In this document: positions 33,579-41,726 of the stretch, piece after piece
Layout of the letters: each line of letters opens with the position of its first letter
How positions within the stretch are numbered: position 1 is the stretch's first letter
Source: JAWLHU01 sp049325315
GTDB lineage: Bacteria; Bacillota; Sulfobacillia; Symbiobacteriales; Symbiobacteriaceae
Length of the DNA: 64,000 nucleotides
Direction: 5' to 3'
Assembly: GCA_049325315.1 (NCBI GenBank)
Contig: JBMONB010000009.1
Location: 68,661-132,660 of the forward strand
Program-made: the position numbers and the translations under genes
The notes under the pieces: model-generated
Told to the model about the DNA's origin: nothing
What the model saw: the letters and a program-made list of their open reading frames with translations, nothing else
Databases searched by the model: none

Positions 33579-33610
33579 GAGCCCGCTACGGTTTGCGTAG
33601 CGGGCTCTTT
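33579..33610 (+). terminator. Terminator of the CAP gene
   Basis: GAGCCCGCTACG and CGTAGCGGGCTC form a 12-bp stem, followed by TTTC, 13 bp past the stop. Confidence 0.9.
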
Positions 33611-34635
33611 CACTTCAACCGATATACCATTTAATCAGGTGAGCACCCATCACGTTCAAACACAGTTTTGCCGAACTTAGAGAAAAATGCTGGCCCGATC
33701 CCCCGAGCTGTGTGGCCCAAGATCGCCCACCTGCCCAGAGTCTCAGTTCCGACCTCTCAGGACTCGCCTCAGGGCTTTCCACTGGAGCCAGTGGCTCCAG
33801 AATGGGCAACCCCTGCCGGTACGGGTATAGCGCCTGCTGGCTGGCCTCACGATGCTGGCCGATACCCCAGAATCTTGTCTGGCCTCTGCCAGCTACCACC
33901 AACTGCTTGAGTTCGTTGGTGGCGCCCGCCCACAGGTCCCCCAGGCCCTTAAGTGGGCCCGAAGGCATACCGTGGGCGCTTATCCCCCTGGGGATGATGC
34001 AGACAACCACGCGCATCTGACCCAGCACAGGAAGGTGGCAGGCTGCCCGAAAGACCCAACTCGTGCGTCAAGCCACCCGGAAGAAGAGGTACAAGACCGG
34101 GCCGTAATCGGGGTTATCTACAGCCAATGTGGACAGAATCAACTGTTATCCACAAGCGATAGCCAGTTACCCACAGGTTTCCACGCAACCAACAGGGGGG
34201 TAAAGTCGCCAATGCAATGAGACAATGACTGCTCCTATTCAGTTTCAATGCATTCACCATCCTGTTAGAGACGCGCCCCCCACCCCCGCTCTGTATTGGC
34301 TGCCCACAAGCTGCGATCCGCGGAGCGCGGTCTGTGGTCACCCTGGTACCCAAAGCCACGGGAATCCCATACCCCCTGGCGACATCGCCGCGTGGAAGAC
34401 CCCCTGTGTCTGCCACGGCGGCAGCCGCCAGACTGAAGGTCATGGCCCACTGCCCGTTGAGCGGATATGCATAGAAAGCCGCGACCGGTTTGATAGCTTT
34501 TTCGACACTACATTGACGAACAGGTCGAAGGCGGCGACCAGTGAGACGGAGGTGGGCAGCCGGGTGCGCTCACCTAGGCCATCAGGGAACTGAATAGGGC
34601 CGCTGGGGAAGCTACCGTAGGGGATCAGAGCCATC
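33611..34635. other. 1-kb region without an intact gene
   Basis: Open frames here lack ribosome-binding sites, conserved motifs or sensible composition on either strand. The DnaA-box cluster at 34114-34186 is the only ordered element I see. The region is probably decayed mobile DNA between the two CAP copies. Confidence 0.5.
34114..34186. other. Cluster of DnaA-box-like 9-mers
   Basis: TTATCTACA (34114-34122), TGTGGACAG (34128-34136, inverted near-match), TTATCCACA (34146-34154, perfect), TTACCCACA (34167-34175) and a weaker TTTCCACGC (34178-34186) fall within 73 bp. No dnaA, dnaN or rep gene is in the window. It could be a relic plasmid or element origin, or a DnaA-titrating site. Confidence 0.5.
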
Positions 34636-35000
34636 GTGCAAAACACTACCGAGGATAAGCTGAAACTGTCGGCGGAAGCTGGCCAGCTTCTGAATGACGG
34701 TGTACCGGACCAGGAGTTGATAGCTCTTATCCGTCAGGGCGACGTGACGGCCCTCGATATTGTATTCGAGCGGTACAGTGCCGCGGTTATTCGGAAGGTT
34801 GCCGGTAAAATCGAGTCCATGAACGTAATGATGTAGTGCAAGCGATCTTTAAGGAATTCTTGGACTAGTGTTTGAGGGGGAACGGCCCGGGCCAGTCGGT
34901 TGCCACGTACTTACGCTACTTGGCGAATGATGCTGTGGGGCGGGTATTAAGAGAACGCCTCCAGGGGGCAGCCAGGGACGCCAAAGAGAACGGTGGGCGT
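34636..35000 (+). pseudogene. Decayed ECF sigma factor gene
   Basis: From ATG 34636 the frame gives QELIALIRQGDVTALDIVFE and RYSAAVIRKVAGKIESMN, a good start for sigma region 2. A stop follows at 34834. A +1 frame continues as NDVVQAIFKEFLD, matching the usual ECF DVVQEVF motif, and then meets another stop. A further fragment reads SVATYLRYLANDAVGRVLRE, like the end of region 2. Region 4 is not visible. At least two lesions make the gene nonfunctional. Confidence 0.6.
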
Positions 35001-35044
35001 CGCCGCCCTGCAGTGGACGGCATTAAGGCGATCCTGGATCCACC

Positions 35045-35137
35045 CTGGAGCGGCTGAACAACGAAATCAAGCGCCGTACCGATGTGGTCGGGGTCTTCCC
35101 CAACCGGGCGGCGGTGATCCGCCTCCACCCACCATAG
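35045..35137 (+). pseudogene. C-terminal relic of an IS256-family (mutator) transposase
   Basis: The frame encodes LERLNNEIKRRTDVVGVFPN followed by RAAVIRL, the highly conserved C-terminal block of IS256-family transposases. It is about 30 residues long and ends at TAG 35135. The upstream catalytic DDE region is absent. It is a footprint of a past insertion next to the decayed sigma gene. Confidence 0.8.
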
Positions 35138-35315
35138 GAACCCACGGCGCGCCACCAGGACTTTACTGGGAGTGGCGGGCGTCGTAGGCTCGCTGGCCAT
35201 GGCCGGCCCTAACAGGGCCCGGCTGCAACCGGCCTTCACCACGCCCGCAGAGGCTCACAGTCAAGTCCTGGCGAATGCCACTGAACGTTTTTGCACCATC
35301 TCCTGGGACACACCC

Positions 35316-35978
35316 TTATTTTCCGTACTGCCGGCTCATGTAGAGCCAGGTATTGCCACAGAGCAGGGCCAGCCCTGTTCCTGCGAGCAGCAACTGGTTC
35401 CCTACGTAGGCGTCCGGAGATCCCGAAGGCCAGGTCCGTTGAAACAGAAACAGCGGACCCGTAAAGTGGCCTTTCGCAAGGATATTAAGAAACCAATAGC
35501 CGATGACCCCACCTGCCGGCACCCAGTAATTGCCCGAGACGTTTCCTGCAAAAAGGGAGACACCCACCAGAAAGATCGTGGGCGCAACCGCCGCCAGGGT
35601 CACCAGCGCCGGTTCATATGGCCCGTATCCCCAGCGCAGGATCAGGGCGCCGAGCAAGCCGGAGCAGGCGCCGACAAGCAAGGCGCCGGACGCGCGCACC
35701 AGCGGCAACCTCCACCGCGGCTCCGGGTAGGTCAGGCGCAGCTGGAAGACACGCTCTTCACGCTCCACCACCATCAGGTGGGCTGCCGCCAGAGAGGTGC
35801 CCAGCGGGAGGACCACCTCAAACGCCCTGAGCAGTTCATCATAGCTGGGGGCGAGCAGATCCAGTTTCCACAACAGCAATCGGAACAGTGTGTAAGCAGG
35901 GAAGAGCAAGGCGGCAAGGATACTCGGCAGACCGAAAACGATCCGCAGTTCGTAATAGCCTGGCGGGCGCAGCCTCAT
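35316..35978 (-). CDS. ABC transporter membrane subunit
   Basis: The 220-residue protein has six hydrophobic segments (for example IVFGLPSILAALLFPAYTLF, GALLVGACSGLLGALIL and VAPTIFLVGVSLFAGNV). It resembles ABC-2 permeases in size and layout but has no diagnostic motif. ATG 35978 shares its A with the TGA stop of the upstream permease, so translation is coupled. It is the last gene of the operon and probably pairs with the large permease and the ATPase, as in two-permease immunity or export transporters. Confidence 0.65.
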   Translation of the reverse strand: MRLRPPGYYELRIVFGLPSILAALLFPAYTLFRLLLWKLDLLAPSYDELLRAFEVVLPLGTSLAAAHLMVVEREERVFQLRLTYPEPRWRLPLVRASGALLVGACSGLLGALILRWGYGPYEPALVTLAAVAPTIFLVGVSLFAGNVSGNYWVPAGGVIGYWFLNILAKGHFTGPLFLFQRTWPSGSPDAYVGNQLLLAGTGLALLCGNTWLYMSRQYGK

Positions 35979-37969
35979 CACTGTCCAGCCTCCCCGATCC
36001 ATCTGGCCCCTGATTCGGGGCCCATCTGCTCCACTTCTCCTGCGTGCAGCCGCAGCTTCGCTAGCGCTCTGGCCACGGCCTCTCTGCCCTGTGCCGCATA
36101 CAGATCGTGCAGCGCGTACGCATAAGGATAGCGTTCCTTCGGAATTCGCTGAGCGATCTGCCCGCCATCTCCCTTATGCTGGTAGTGCAGCCACAGATAT
36201 AAAGCTACTTCCTCATAGACCTTGCCCTGCGGGTGACCTTCTCCCATGCGCCACAGCTCGTCAATCAGGGGCTTGCCCAGTGCGGCAAAACCCCTGGGCC
36301 AGGGGGCGCCCACATGCGCCAACTGATTGCGGCTGATTACCAGCACCGGCCTGCCCTCCCCCGAGGGCAGGCTCGTCGGAAACGCTGTGCCGGCGTCCGC
36401 AACCCAGATGGTGAGCGCGTTGACCGCCAGATCCGGAAAGAACCGGCTGAAGCTGAGGAATGCCTCTTCATACAGCCCCGCCAGGCCTGCAACTCCAACA
36501 AGGTCGTCGGCCGACCCCACCATGGTCACGGTCGCCCCCCCCCTGACCGCCAGCCTGGGGGAGCCCGCAATCATTGCCTGCGTAATCGCCCGCCCTCGAA
36601 ACTCGCCGCCGGCAGCTACAGCCAAGTTCGAGACAAACGTCCAGTTCTCAGGACTCTCGACCCGGATGCGAAAGGAGGCCGGCGGGTGGGCGGTCGGGTG
36701 CTCCGCCGTGACCCCAACATGCCCGGACAACGGGTACCACCCGGCCGGACCCGAGAGAAAGGCCCCGCTGGCCGACGTGAAGTAAGCAGCCCGAGGAATC
36801 AGACCGTCCCTGGGCAGCCAGACGGCGCCGGCATACCGGACCTGAACCTGCACGGTCCCTCCGGGAGGCAGCGGCGGAGTCAGAGTCAGTTCCAGCCGGC
36901 TCCCGGTCTGGCGGTAACCGGTGCTCGCCCCCGTTACCTTCAGGTCGGGATTCAGCGTCAGAATGCCTGCCGTCAACGGGTCCCGGCCCGTGTTGCGGAT
37001 GGTCAGACCCGCCTCAACCTTCATCAGAGGAGACTGGCGCAGGTCTACCGTCAGGTCATAGTCCTCGATCACAGCCGCCGGCTGCCCGCCCTCCCGCCTG
37101 GCCTCTTGAAACCGCACACGTGCGGCTGCCCCCTGCTCATTCCACTCGGACACCAGCAACACGTACCTGCCGCCGGCAAGCGCCACAACGGACAACGCCA
37201 CAACGGCCAGCGATGCGACCGCGGCAGGGAAACGGCGGTTGCGCGACGACATGTAACGCCACAGTACGGCTGTCACCAGCGCCGCGGCGACCCCCAGATA
37301 GAACACGTGAAACCAGAGCGGCAGCGGACCGGCCTGTACATAGCCCCATAATTCGGTATAGGGCTGGAAGTTCAAGCGCATCACGTCTACCAGTGACAAC
37401 TCTGCGACGTGAAGGCGGGCGCCGCGAAAGACCCGCTGTACGACGGCGAGTATCAGCCAGCACATCGCCGCCAGCGGATAGACCCACCGGTCTGCGCCTA
37501 GGAAGCCGACCAAAAACCAGCCAACCGACAGACCGAATCCGACGGCGATCAGCGCCTGTCCAAGGAACTCCGGTACGGCTGTGAGGAGTGATGACGCAGG
37601 GCCAAACAGGACGGCCAGGAAAGCAGGCGTCAGCGTCAGGCCCATGAGGCCTGCAACCCCGGCAAGGTATCGCCCCAGAACCAAGTCGGGTCCGCCCGGG
37701 AGCGATGCTTCCAGCTCCGCGAACTTGTTCCGCCAGCTCCGGGAGGCGCTGACCGCCCCCACAAAGAGGGCTGCCAGAGACACCAGTCCGATCGCGGCCG
37801 ATCCCACTGCTCCGTTCAGGAACGCACGGGCCGTCCCCGACCAGCCTCGGGCGACGTACACCACCAAACCCGCCCAGACGAGATGGACAATCAAATAGCC
37901 CCGGTGCCACCAGAGCAGGAGGAATTCGGCTCGAAAGCCCCCTCTGAACCGCTCCCAGCCGTTAGGCAT
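35978..37969 (-). CDS. ABC permease fused to an M1-aminopeptidase-like domain
   Basis: The 663-residue protein starts at ATG 37969, overlapping the ATPase gene. Residues 1-260 hold six membrane segments. After a seventh (VALSVVALAGGRYVLLVSEW) comes a large extracytoplasmic part. It begins with the beta-sandwich typical of M1 peptidases (IEDYDLTVDLRQSPLMKVEA, LTIRNTG, YRQTGSRLELTLTPPLPPGG), followed by WYPLSGH and a helical region. The zinc motif HExxH is missing: the corresponding area reads LIDELWRMGEG. The domain is therefore probably a binding module rather than a protease. Confidence 0.75.
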   Translation of the reverse strand: MPNGWERFRGGFRAEFLLLWWHRGYLIVHLVWAGLVVYVARGWSGTARAFLNGAVGSAAIGLVSLAALFVGAVSASRSWRNKFAELEASLPGGPDLVLGRYLAGVAGLMGLTLTPAFLAVLFGPASSLLTAVPEFLGQALIAVGFGLSVGWFLVGFLGADRWVYPLAAMCWLILAVVQRVFRGARLHVAELSLVDVMRLNFQPYTELWGYVQAGPLPLWFHVFYLGVAAALVTAVLWRYMSSRNRRFPAAVASLAVVALSVVALAGGRYVLLVSEWNEQGAAARVRFQEARREGGQPAAVIEDYDLTVDLRQSPLMKVEAGLTIRNTGRDPLTAGILTLNPDLKVTGASTGYRQTGSRLELTLTPPLPPGGTVQVQVRYAGAVWLPRDGLIPRAAYFTSASGAFLSGPAGWYPLSGHVGVTAEHPTAHPPASFRIRVESPENWTFVSNLAVAAGGEFRGRAITQAMIAGSPRLAVRGGATVTMVGSADDLVGVAGLAGLYEEAFLSFSRFFPDLAVNALTIWVADAGTAFPTSLPSGEGRPVLVISRNQLAHVGAPWPRGFAALGKPLIDELWRMGEGHPQGKVYEEVALYLWLHYQHKGDGGQIAQRIPKERYPYAYALHDLYAAQGREAVARALAKLRLHAGEVEQMGPESGARWIGEAGQ

Positions 37970-38849
37970 ACATCTCACGCCCCTTCCGGCCGACCAGCGC
38001 CAGATACCCCTCCTCCAGGCTGGCTTCCTGCGGCACACCCCTGCCCAGCGGATTCTCATCTCCCAACACGACCAGTTGCGTGCACCCGTTGACGGACCGG
38101 CTTGTGACAACGGTAAAGTTTGAGTCCCCGTCCAGGTCGGACCATTCATCAGCGGAGACCTCGACCCGCCATACCTTTCCGTTCGCCACCTGAGCCAACT
38201 CGGCCGGTGAGCCGGCAAATTGCAGGCGCCCCTTCACCAGCACGGCTATCTCTGAACAGCTGGCAGCCACATCGGCCACAATGTGGGTAGAAAGCAGTAC
38301 GGTCCGATCGTGCGACAGTCTGGAGAGCAGATTACGAAACCGAATGCGCTCCTCCGGGTCAAGGCCGGCGGTCGGTTCGTCCACAATCAATACTTGCGGG
38401 TTTCCCAGCAGCGCCTGAGCGATGCCCAGGCGTTGCTTCATCCCTCCGGAAAACGTCTCCACCCGTTTCCCGGCGTCCTGTGTCAGGTTTACTTGATGCA
38501 AGACAAGCTCAATTTCTTGCTTGCGCTCGCTGGCAGTCAGGTTTTTCAGGCTACCTATGTAATCTAGCATTTCGTACGCCTTTAATCCCCTGTAAAACCC
38601 AAACTCCTGCGGCAGGTATCCCAGGCATCTCCTGACCGCCTCGGGCTTCCGGACCACGTCAAGCCCCCCGACCTTCAACTCTCCGGACGTGGGCAGAATC
38701 TGTGTCGTGAGCAGCCGCATGAGCGTGGTCTTACCCGCCCCGTTCGGACCGAGCAGGCCGAACATGCCGCCTCGGATGTGCAAGGTCAGATCCTTGATTG
38801 CTACAGCGGCTCCAAACTTCTTCACTAGCTGGCTAATCGATAGGTCCAT
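37962..38849 (-). CDS. ABC transporter ATP-binding protein
   Basis: The 295-residue ATPase has Walker A GPNGAGKTT, the signature FSGGMKQRLGIAQALLG, Walker B VLIVDEPTAGLDP and the switch histidine in LLSTHIVADV. The C-terminal 75 residues form the extra domain common in ABC-2 type export ATPases. It drives the two permeases encoded downstream. A multi-gene transporter of this sort, next to an exporter and a redoxin, suggests self-immunity or envelope-lipid export; the substrate is unknown. Confidence 0.93.
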   Translation of the reverse strand: MDLSISQLVKKFGAAVAIKDLTLHIRGGMFGLLGPNGAGKTTLMRLLTTQILPTSGELKVGGLDVVRKPEAVRRCLGYLPQEFGFYRGLKAYEMLDYIGSLKNLTASERKQEIELVLHQVNLTQDAGKRVETFSGGMKQRLGIAQALLGNPQVLIVDEPTAGLDPEERIRFRNLLSRLSHDRTVLLSTHIVADVAASCSEIAVLVKGRLQFAGSPAELAQVANGKVWRVEVSADEWSDLDGDSNFTVVTSRSVNGCTQLVVLGDENPLGRGVPQEASLEEGYLALVGRKGREMYA

Positions 38850-38914
38850 CCTCTAAGCCCCTTACATTAAAGTACTGCTCGTCAGTTTGAGGGCTCAGGC
38901 CACCCCGACCAGTG

Positions 38915-39193
38915 TCAGGCCGGCAGTGCCTTAGCCTCTTTGATCACGGTCAACTCATGCTCCGCTACCACCTCGTCGTCGATGAGCAGTTCTAGTCGGT
39001 GCTGGCCGCTTCTGTACAGACAGGGCTGAAACGAGAAGGTTGTTTCCATCCCGGGAGCCATTGGCGGCTTGCGCACGTTCTGAATCCGGATCAGGTCCGT
39101 GACGCCCAGAAGTAACTTCGGCACGGACGAGGCGAACAAGACGGCAGACACCGTCACTGAGATCAGCCACAGAATCTCCGGCACGTACCTCAC
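38915..39193 (-). CDS. Small membrane-anchored protein of unknown function
   Basis: The 92-residue protein has one N-terminal membrane segment (LWLISVTVSAVLFASSVPKL) whose end resembles the start of MauE/DoxX proteins. The remainder (FSFQPCLYRSGQHRLELLID, then EVVAEHELTVI) looks like a small beta-sandwich. A single cysteine sits in the beta part. It lies 20 bp after the redoxin gene on the same strand. It may be a truncated MauE-like partner of the redoxin, or a genuine small protein; I cannot tell which. Confidence 0.5.
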   Translation of the reverse strand: MRYVPEILWLISVTVSAVLFASSVPKLLLGVTDLIRIQNVRKPPMAPGMETTFSFQPCLYRSGQHRLELLIDDEVVAEHELTVIKEAKALPA

Positions 39194-39213
39194 TGCCCCC
39201 CTGTACAGGTTCC

Positions 39214-39651
39214 CTAGCCCAGTTGAAGCTGGAGCAGTTCCCTGGGATGTGTGATGAGGCGCTGATCGCGAATGCGCCCTTCACTGTCGGTGATCAGCAC
39301 ACAAGGGTGAACGGCGATGTTCAGGCTCTCCTTTGCCAATTCCGTCAGCGTCAGAACCGGGAGTGACCACCCATAATAGTCCACAATCTCTTGGTGCTCC
39401 TCGGGGGTGCCATCGCACAGAATCACCAGGTGGGGTGCCGGCACCCGTTGGGCCAGGTCGCTGACCCACGGCATCAGATCGACGCACAGGGGACATTGCA
39501 GCGACAAGACCAAATAGACCGCCGACGCCGGTATGTCGCGGCCCAGAGATACACTCGTTTCATCATGATTCTGAAGCCTGAGGTCGGGCATCACCGTGCC
39601 CGGCGCCAGGTCGAAATTGGGGGGCGTGGCCCCGAAGGAAGCGGCTCCCAT
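39214..39651 (-). CDS. Redoxin with CxxC motif (TlpA/peroxiredoxin-like)
   Basis: The 145-residue protein has a thioredoxin-like fold: MPDLRLQNHDETSVSLG, then VYLVLSLQCPLCVDLMPWV with the CPLC active site, then the cis-proline region VHPCVLITDSEGRI. No signal peptide is present. ATG 39651 follows the TAG of the ABC exporter directly, so the two are coupled. Redoxins with similar placement assist disulfide formation in exported peptides or in MauE-type systems. A third cysteine (HPCV) lies at the cis-proline. Confidence 0.8.
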   Translation of the reverse strand: MGAASFGATPPNFDLAPGTVMPDLRLQNHDETSVSLGRDIPASAVYLVLSLQCPLCVDLMPWVSDLAQRVPAPHLVILCDGTPEEHQEIVDYYGWSLPVLTLTELAKESLNIAVHPCVLITDSEGRIRDQRLITHPRELLQLQLG

Positions 39652-40980
39652 CTACTCACCCTTTGCTTTCGGGATGGTTACTTTGGCATGGACGGGGAGG
39701 TCCCGATACCACTGGGCCTGGGCTTCCCACATGCGTGCGTATTCGCCGCCAAGGGCGATCAACTCATCATGAGATCCTTCTTCAACCAGCTTTCCAGCCT
39801 TCAGCATCAAGACCTTGTCCACCAGCCGGGCAACGCCCAGGCGGTGCGAGATGATCAGGGCAGTCCGCCTGGCCGTGAACTGCAAAAACGCCTGGATCAC
39901 CTGCACCTCGGTCCGAGGATCGAGCGCAGCCGTCGGCTCATCCAGAACGACCAGATCCGCCCTGGCCAGATAGACCCGGGCAAGGGCAACCCTCTGCCAC
40001 TCACCGCCCGACAGTTCAACGCCGCCTGGAAACGTGTGCCCCAGTCGGGTGTCAAGTCCTTGCGGCAAACTGTTAAGTCGCTCCCGCAGACCCACTGTCT
40101 GAAGGGCTTCGAGCAAGTGCGCATCGGCGTTGAGCAGAGCCTGATTACCAAGGGCAACGTTCTCCCGCAAGGAGCGCTGAAAACGGATAAAGTCCTGAAA
40201 CATGGCTGCCGACTGCAGGCGGCCCGAACGAACGTCAACCCCGTCGGCCAGAACAGAGCCCTCCGTCGGCCGGTAGAGCGTTGCCATAATCTTGGCAAGA
40301 GTGGTCTTCCCACATCCGTTGTCACCGACCACCGCAACGCTTTCCCCGGCCCGCAGCCGGAAACTGACGTTCTCCAGCGCCCATTGCTCGGCGCCCGGAT
40401 AGCGGAAGCTGACCTGCCTGACTTCCAACCCCGTGCGCAGAGCGAAGGGGGGTTGTTGAACGATAGCTCTACCTGTCGCCGAGGCCGCGCCCAGAAAACC
40501 GCGAAGTTCCAGGGCGTACTCCGAGAACTCGGTCATCTCCCGCATGGAAAAGCCTGCACTCTTGAGGCCGTTATACACGGCTCCGACCGCTGCAACGGAA
40601 ACAATCAGGTCTCCCACCCTGATCTGACCATGCGCGGCCTGAATGGTCAGGTACAGCGTAAAGCCGCCTTGAATCAGGATCGGCGCCATGGACATGAGAA
40701 AGCCGATCTTCCGCTCACCTGAGGAGGCGCCACGGCGCTGACGCAGAACCAGCGTCTTCAGATTCTCCCACTCTCGTTTCAGCAGCGGGCCGGCCTGCAA
40801 TATGCGCAGTTCTTTCTGGCTCTCCGGTTGGACCAGAACTCCGAAGAGGTGCTGCGCCTCATGCTCCTTGCCGAATCGTTCATAGGTCCCTCTGGCGCGT
40901 CGGACCCCAAGGTACCGGTTGATGGCCAGTTCGGGCAATCCGGCCGCGAGAGCAGCGGGGGATTTCATCTCCCCGATCAC
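39652..40980 (-). CDS. ABC exporter half-transporter, lacking its first membrane segments
   Basis: The 442-residue protein ends in a complete ATPase domain: VVGDNGCGKTTLAKIM (Walker A), LSGGEWQRVALARVYL, LVVLDEPTAALDP and LIISHRL. The N-terminal part starts in the middle of an exporter membrane domain: ELRILQAGPLLKREW is a typical intracellular loop, and only the last two or so membrane segments follow. Full-length relatives have about 580-600 residues, so roughly 130-150 residues are missing. GTG 40980 overlaps the stop of the regulator gene (GTGA). It is either a 5'-truncated gene captured behind the regulator, or an unusual short exporter. Confidence 0.8.
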   Translation of the reverse strand: MIGEMKSPAALAAGLPELAINRYLGVRRARGTYERFGKEHEAQHLFGVLVQPESQKELRILQAGPLLKREWENLKTLVLRQRRGASSGERKIGFLMSMAPILIQGGFTLYLTIQAAHGQIRVGDLIVSVAAVGAVYNGLKSAGFSMREMTEFSEYALELRGFLGAASATGRAIVQQPPFALRTGLEVRQVSFRYPGAEQWALENVSFRLRAGESVAVVGDNGCGKTTLAKIMATLYRPTEGSVLADGVDVRSGRLQSAAMFQDFIRFQRSLRENVALGNQALLNADAHLLEALQTVGLRERLNSLPQGLDTRLGHTFPGGVELSGGEWQRVALARVYLARADLVVLDEPTAALDPRTEVQVIQAFLQFTARRTALIISHRLGVARLVDKVLMLKAGKLVEEGSHDELIALGGEYARMWEAQAQWYRDLPVHAKVTIPKAKGE

Positions 40981-41186
40981 TTGATGCGCTGAGCATCAAG
41001 GCGCAGGGCGACAAGCACGCATTCGGTGTGGTTGCGCGCTCCCAATATCGAATAGATGTTTTTTACATGCTCCCGAACCGTTTCCTTGCTCAGGTAGAGG
41101 CATTTTGCGATGTGGGTCGTGTTGTGCCCCTGTAGAAGATAATGAAGAACCTCTTTTTGCCGCGGGGTAAGTCTGCTCTCTTCCAT
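40977..41186 (-). CDS. Stand-alone LuxR/GerE-type DNA-binding protein
   Basis: The 69-residue protein is only a LuxR-type helix-turn-helix: RLTPRQKEVLHYLLQGHNT, HIAKCLYLSKETVREHVKNI and YSILGARNHTECVLVA. Size and lack of a receiver domain match GerE, the late sporulation regulator of Bacillus. ATG 41186 lies 12 nt after AAGGGGGAG; TTG 41219 is an upstream alternative. It heads the seven-gene minus-strand operon and is the likely local regulator. The DNA upstream is markedly AT-rich. Confidence 0.8.
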   Translation of the reverse strand: MEESRLTPRQKEVLHYLLQGHNTTHIAKCLYLSKETVREHVKNIYSILGARNHTECVLVALRLDAQRIK

Positions 41187-41219
41187 AGTTTGAATGATCT
41201 CCCCCTTCGTAGTGAACAA

Positions 41220-41402
41220 TCTTCACGGTTGCCTAAGAATCGTTTATTAGCAAACTTTCTATATATACGCTCTACACCCTTCTTAGCTTGCTATCAAAAT
41301 TATCTATCACTCGCTCCACGAGCCGGCCTCGTTAGCATCCCAGCTCGATAATAAATCGGCCGCTTGGAAATCCTTAGCATGATCACGGAATGATCCCGGT
41401 GA
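41220..41402. other. AT-rich promoter region and junction with the truncated CAP copy
   Basis: This stretch contains runs such as TTTATTAGCAAACTTTCTAT and TATCAAAATTATCTATCACT, far more AT-rich than its surroundings. It should hold the promoter of the GerE-like gene. Homology to the intact CAP gene starts abruptly at about 41403, marking a recombination junction. Confidence 0.5.
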
Positions 41403-41626
41403 ATGGCTCCCCGTTTGCCATGATCAAGCGGTTCGGCATCTCCTACCGCACGGCCGGCGAAAACATTGCCGGCAATGCCAGCGTGTCCGGCGCCCACCGG
41501 GCGCTCATGAACTCCCCGGGCCACCGGGCGAACATTCTCAGCACCAAGTACACTCATATCGGCATCGGGATCCAGCAGGGTGGGGACTACGGTATGATGT
41601 TCACCCAGATGTTTGTCGGACGGTAA
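41390..41626 (+). pseudogene. 5'-truncated copy of the CAP-domain gene
   Basis: From about 41403 the sequence repeats the last 75 codons of the CAP gene at 32903: GSPFAMIKRFGISYRTAGEN, NSPGHRANILSTKYTHIGIG and MFTQMFVGR. The signal peptide, linker and first half of the CAP domain are missing, and the open frame begins with a non-homologous MIPVN. The copies differ at scattered positions (for example GNASV for GNGSV), so the duplication is not recent. Confidence 0.85.
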
Positions 41627-41726
41627 AACAATAAAGACCCCGGTTGCACCACTCTTGCAGAGGCATATTCGTCCCCTTGCTGCATATAGATGCAGGGGTC
41701 CAGGTTGTAACGAAAGAGCGGTGATC

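Noticed and set aside
34440..34646. Minus-strand frame of 68 codons beside the DnaA-box cluster
   Set aside because: It has no ribosome-binding site, motif or recognisable family, and overlaps the start of the sigma remnant.
37970..38218. N-terminal extension of the M1-like permease by 83 codons
   Set aside because: It overlaps conserved ATPase coding sequence and reads as Arg/Trp-rich nonsense. The coupled ATG at 37969 is better.
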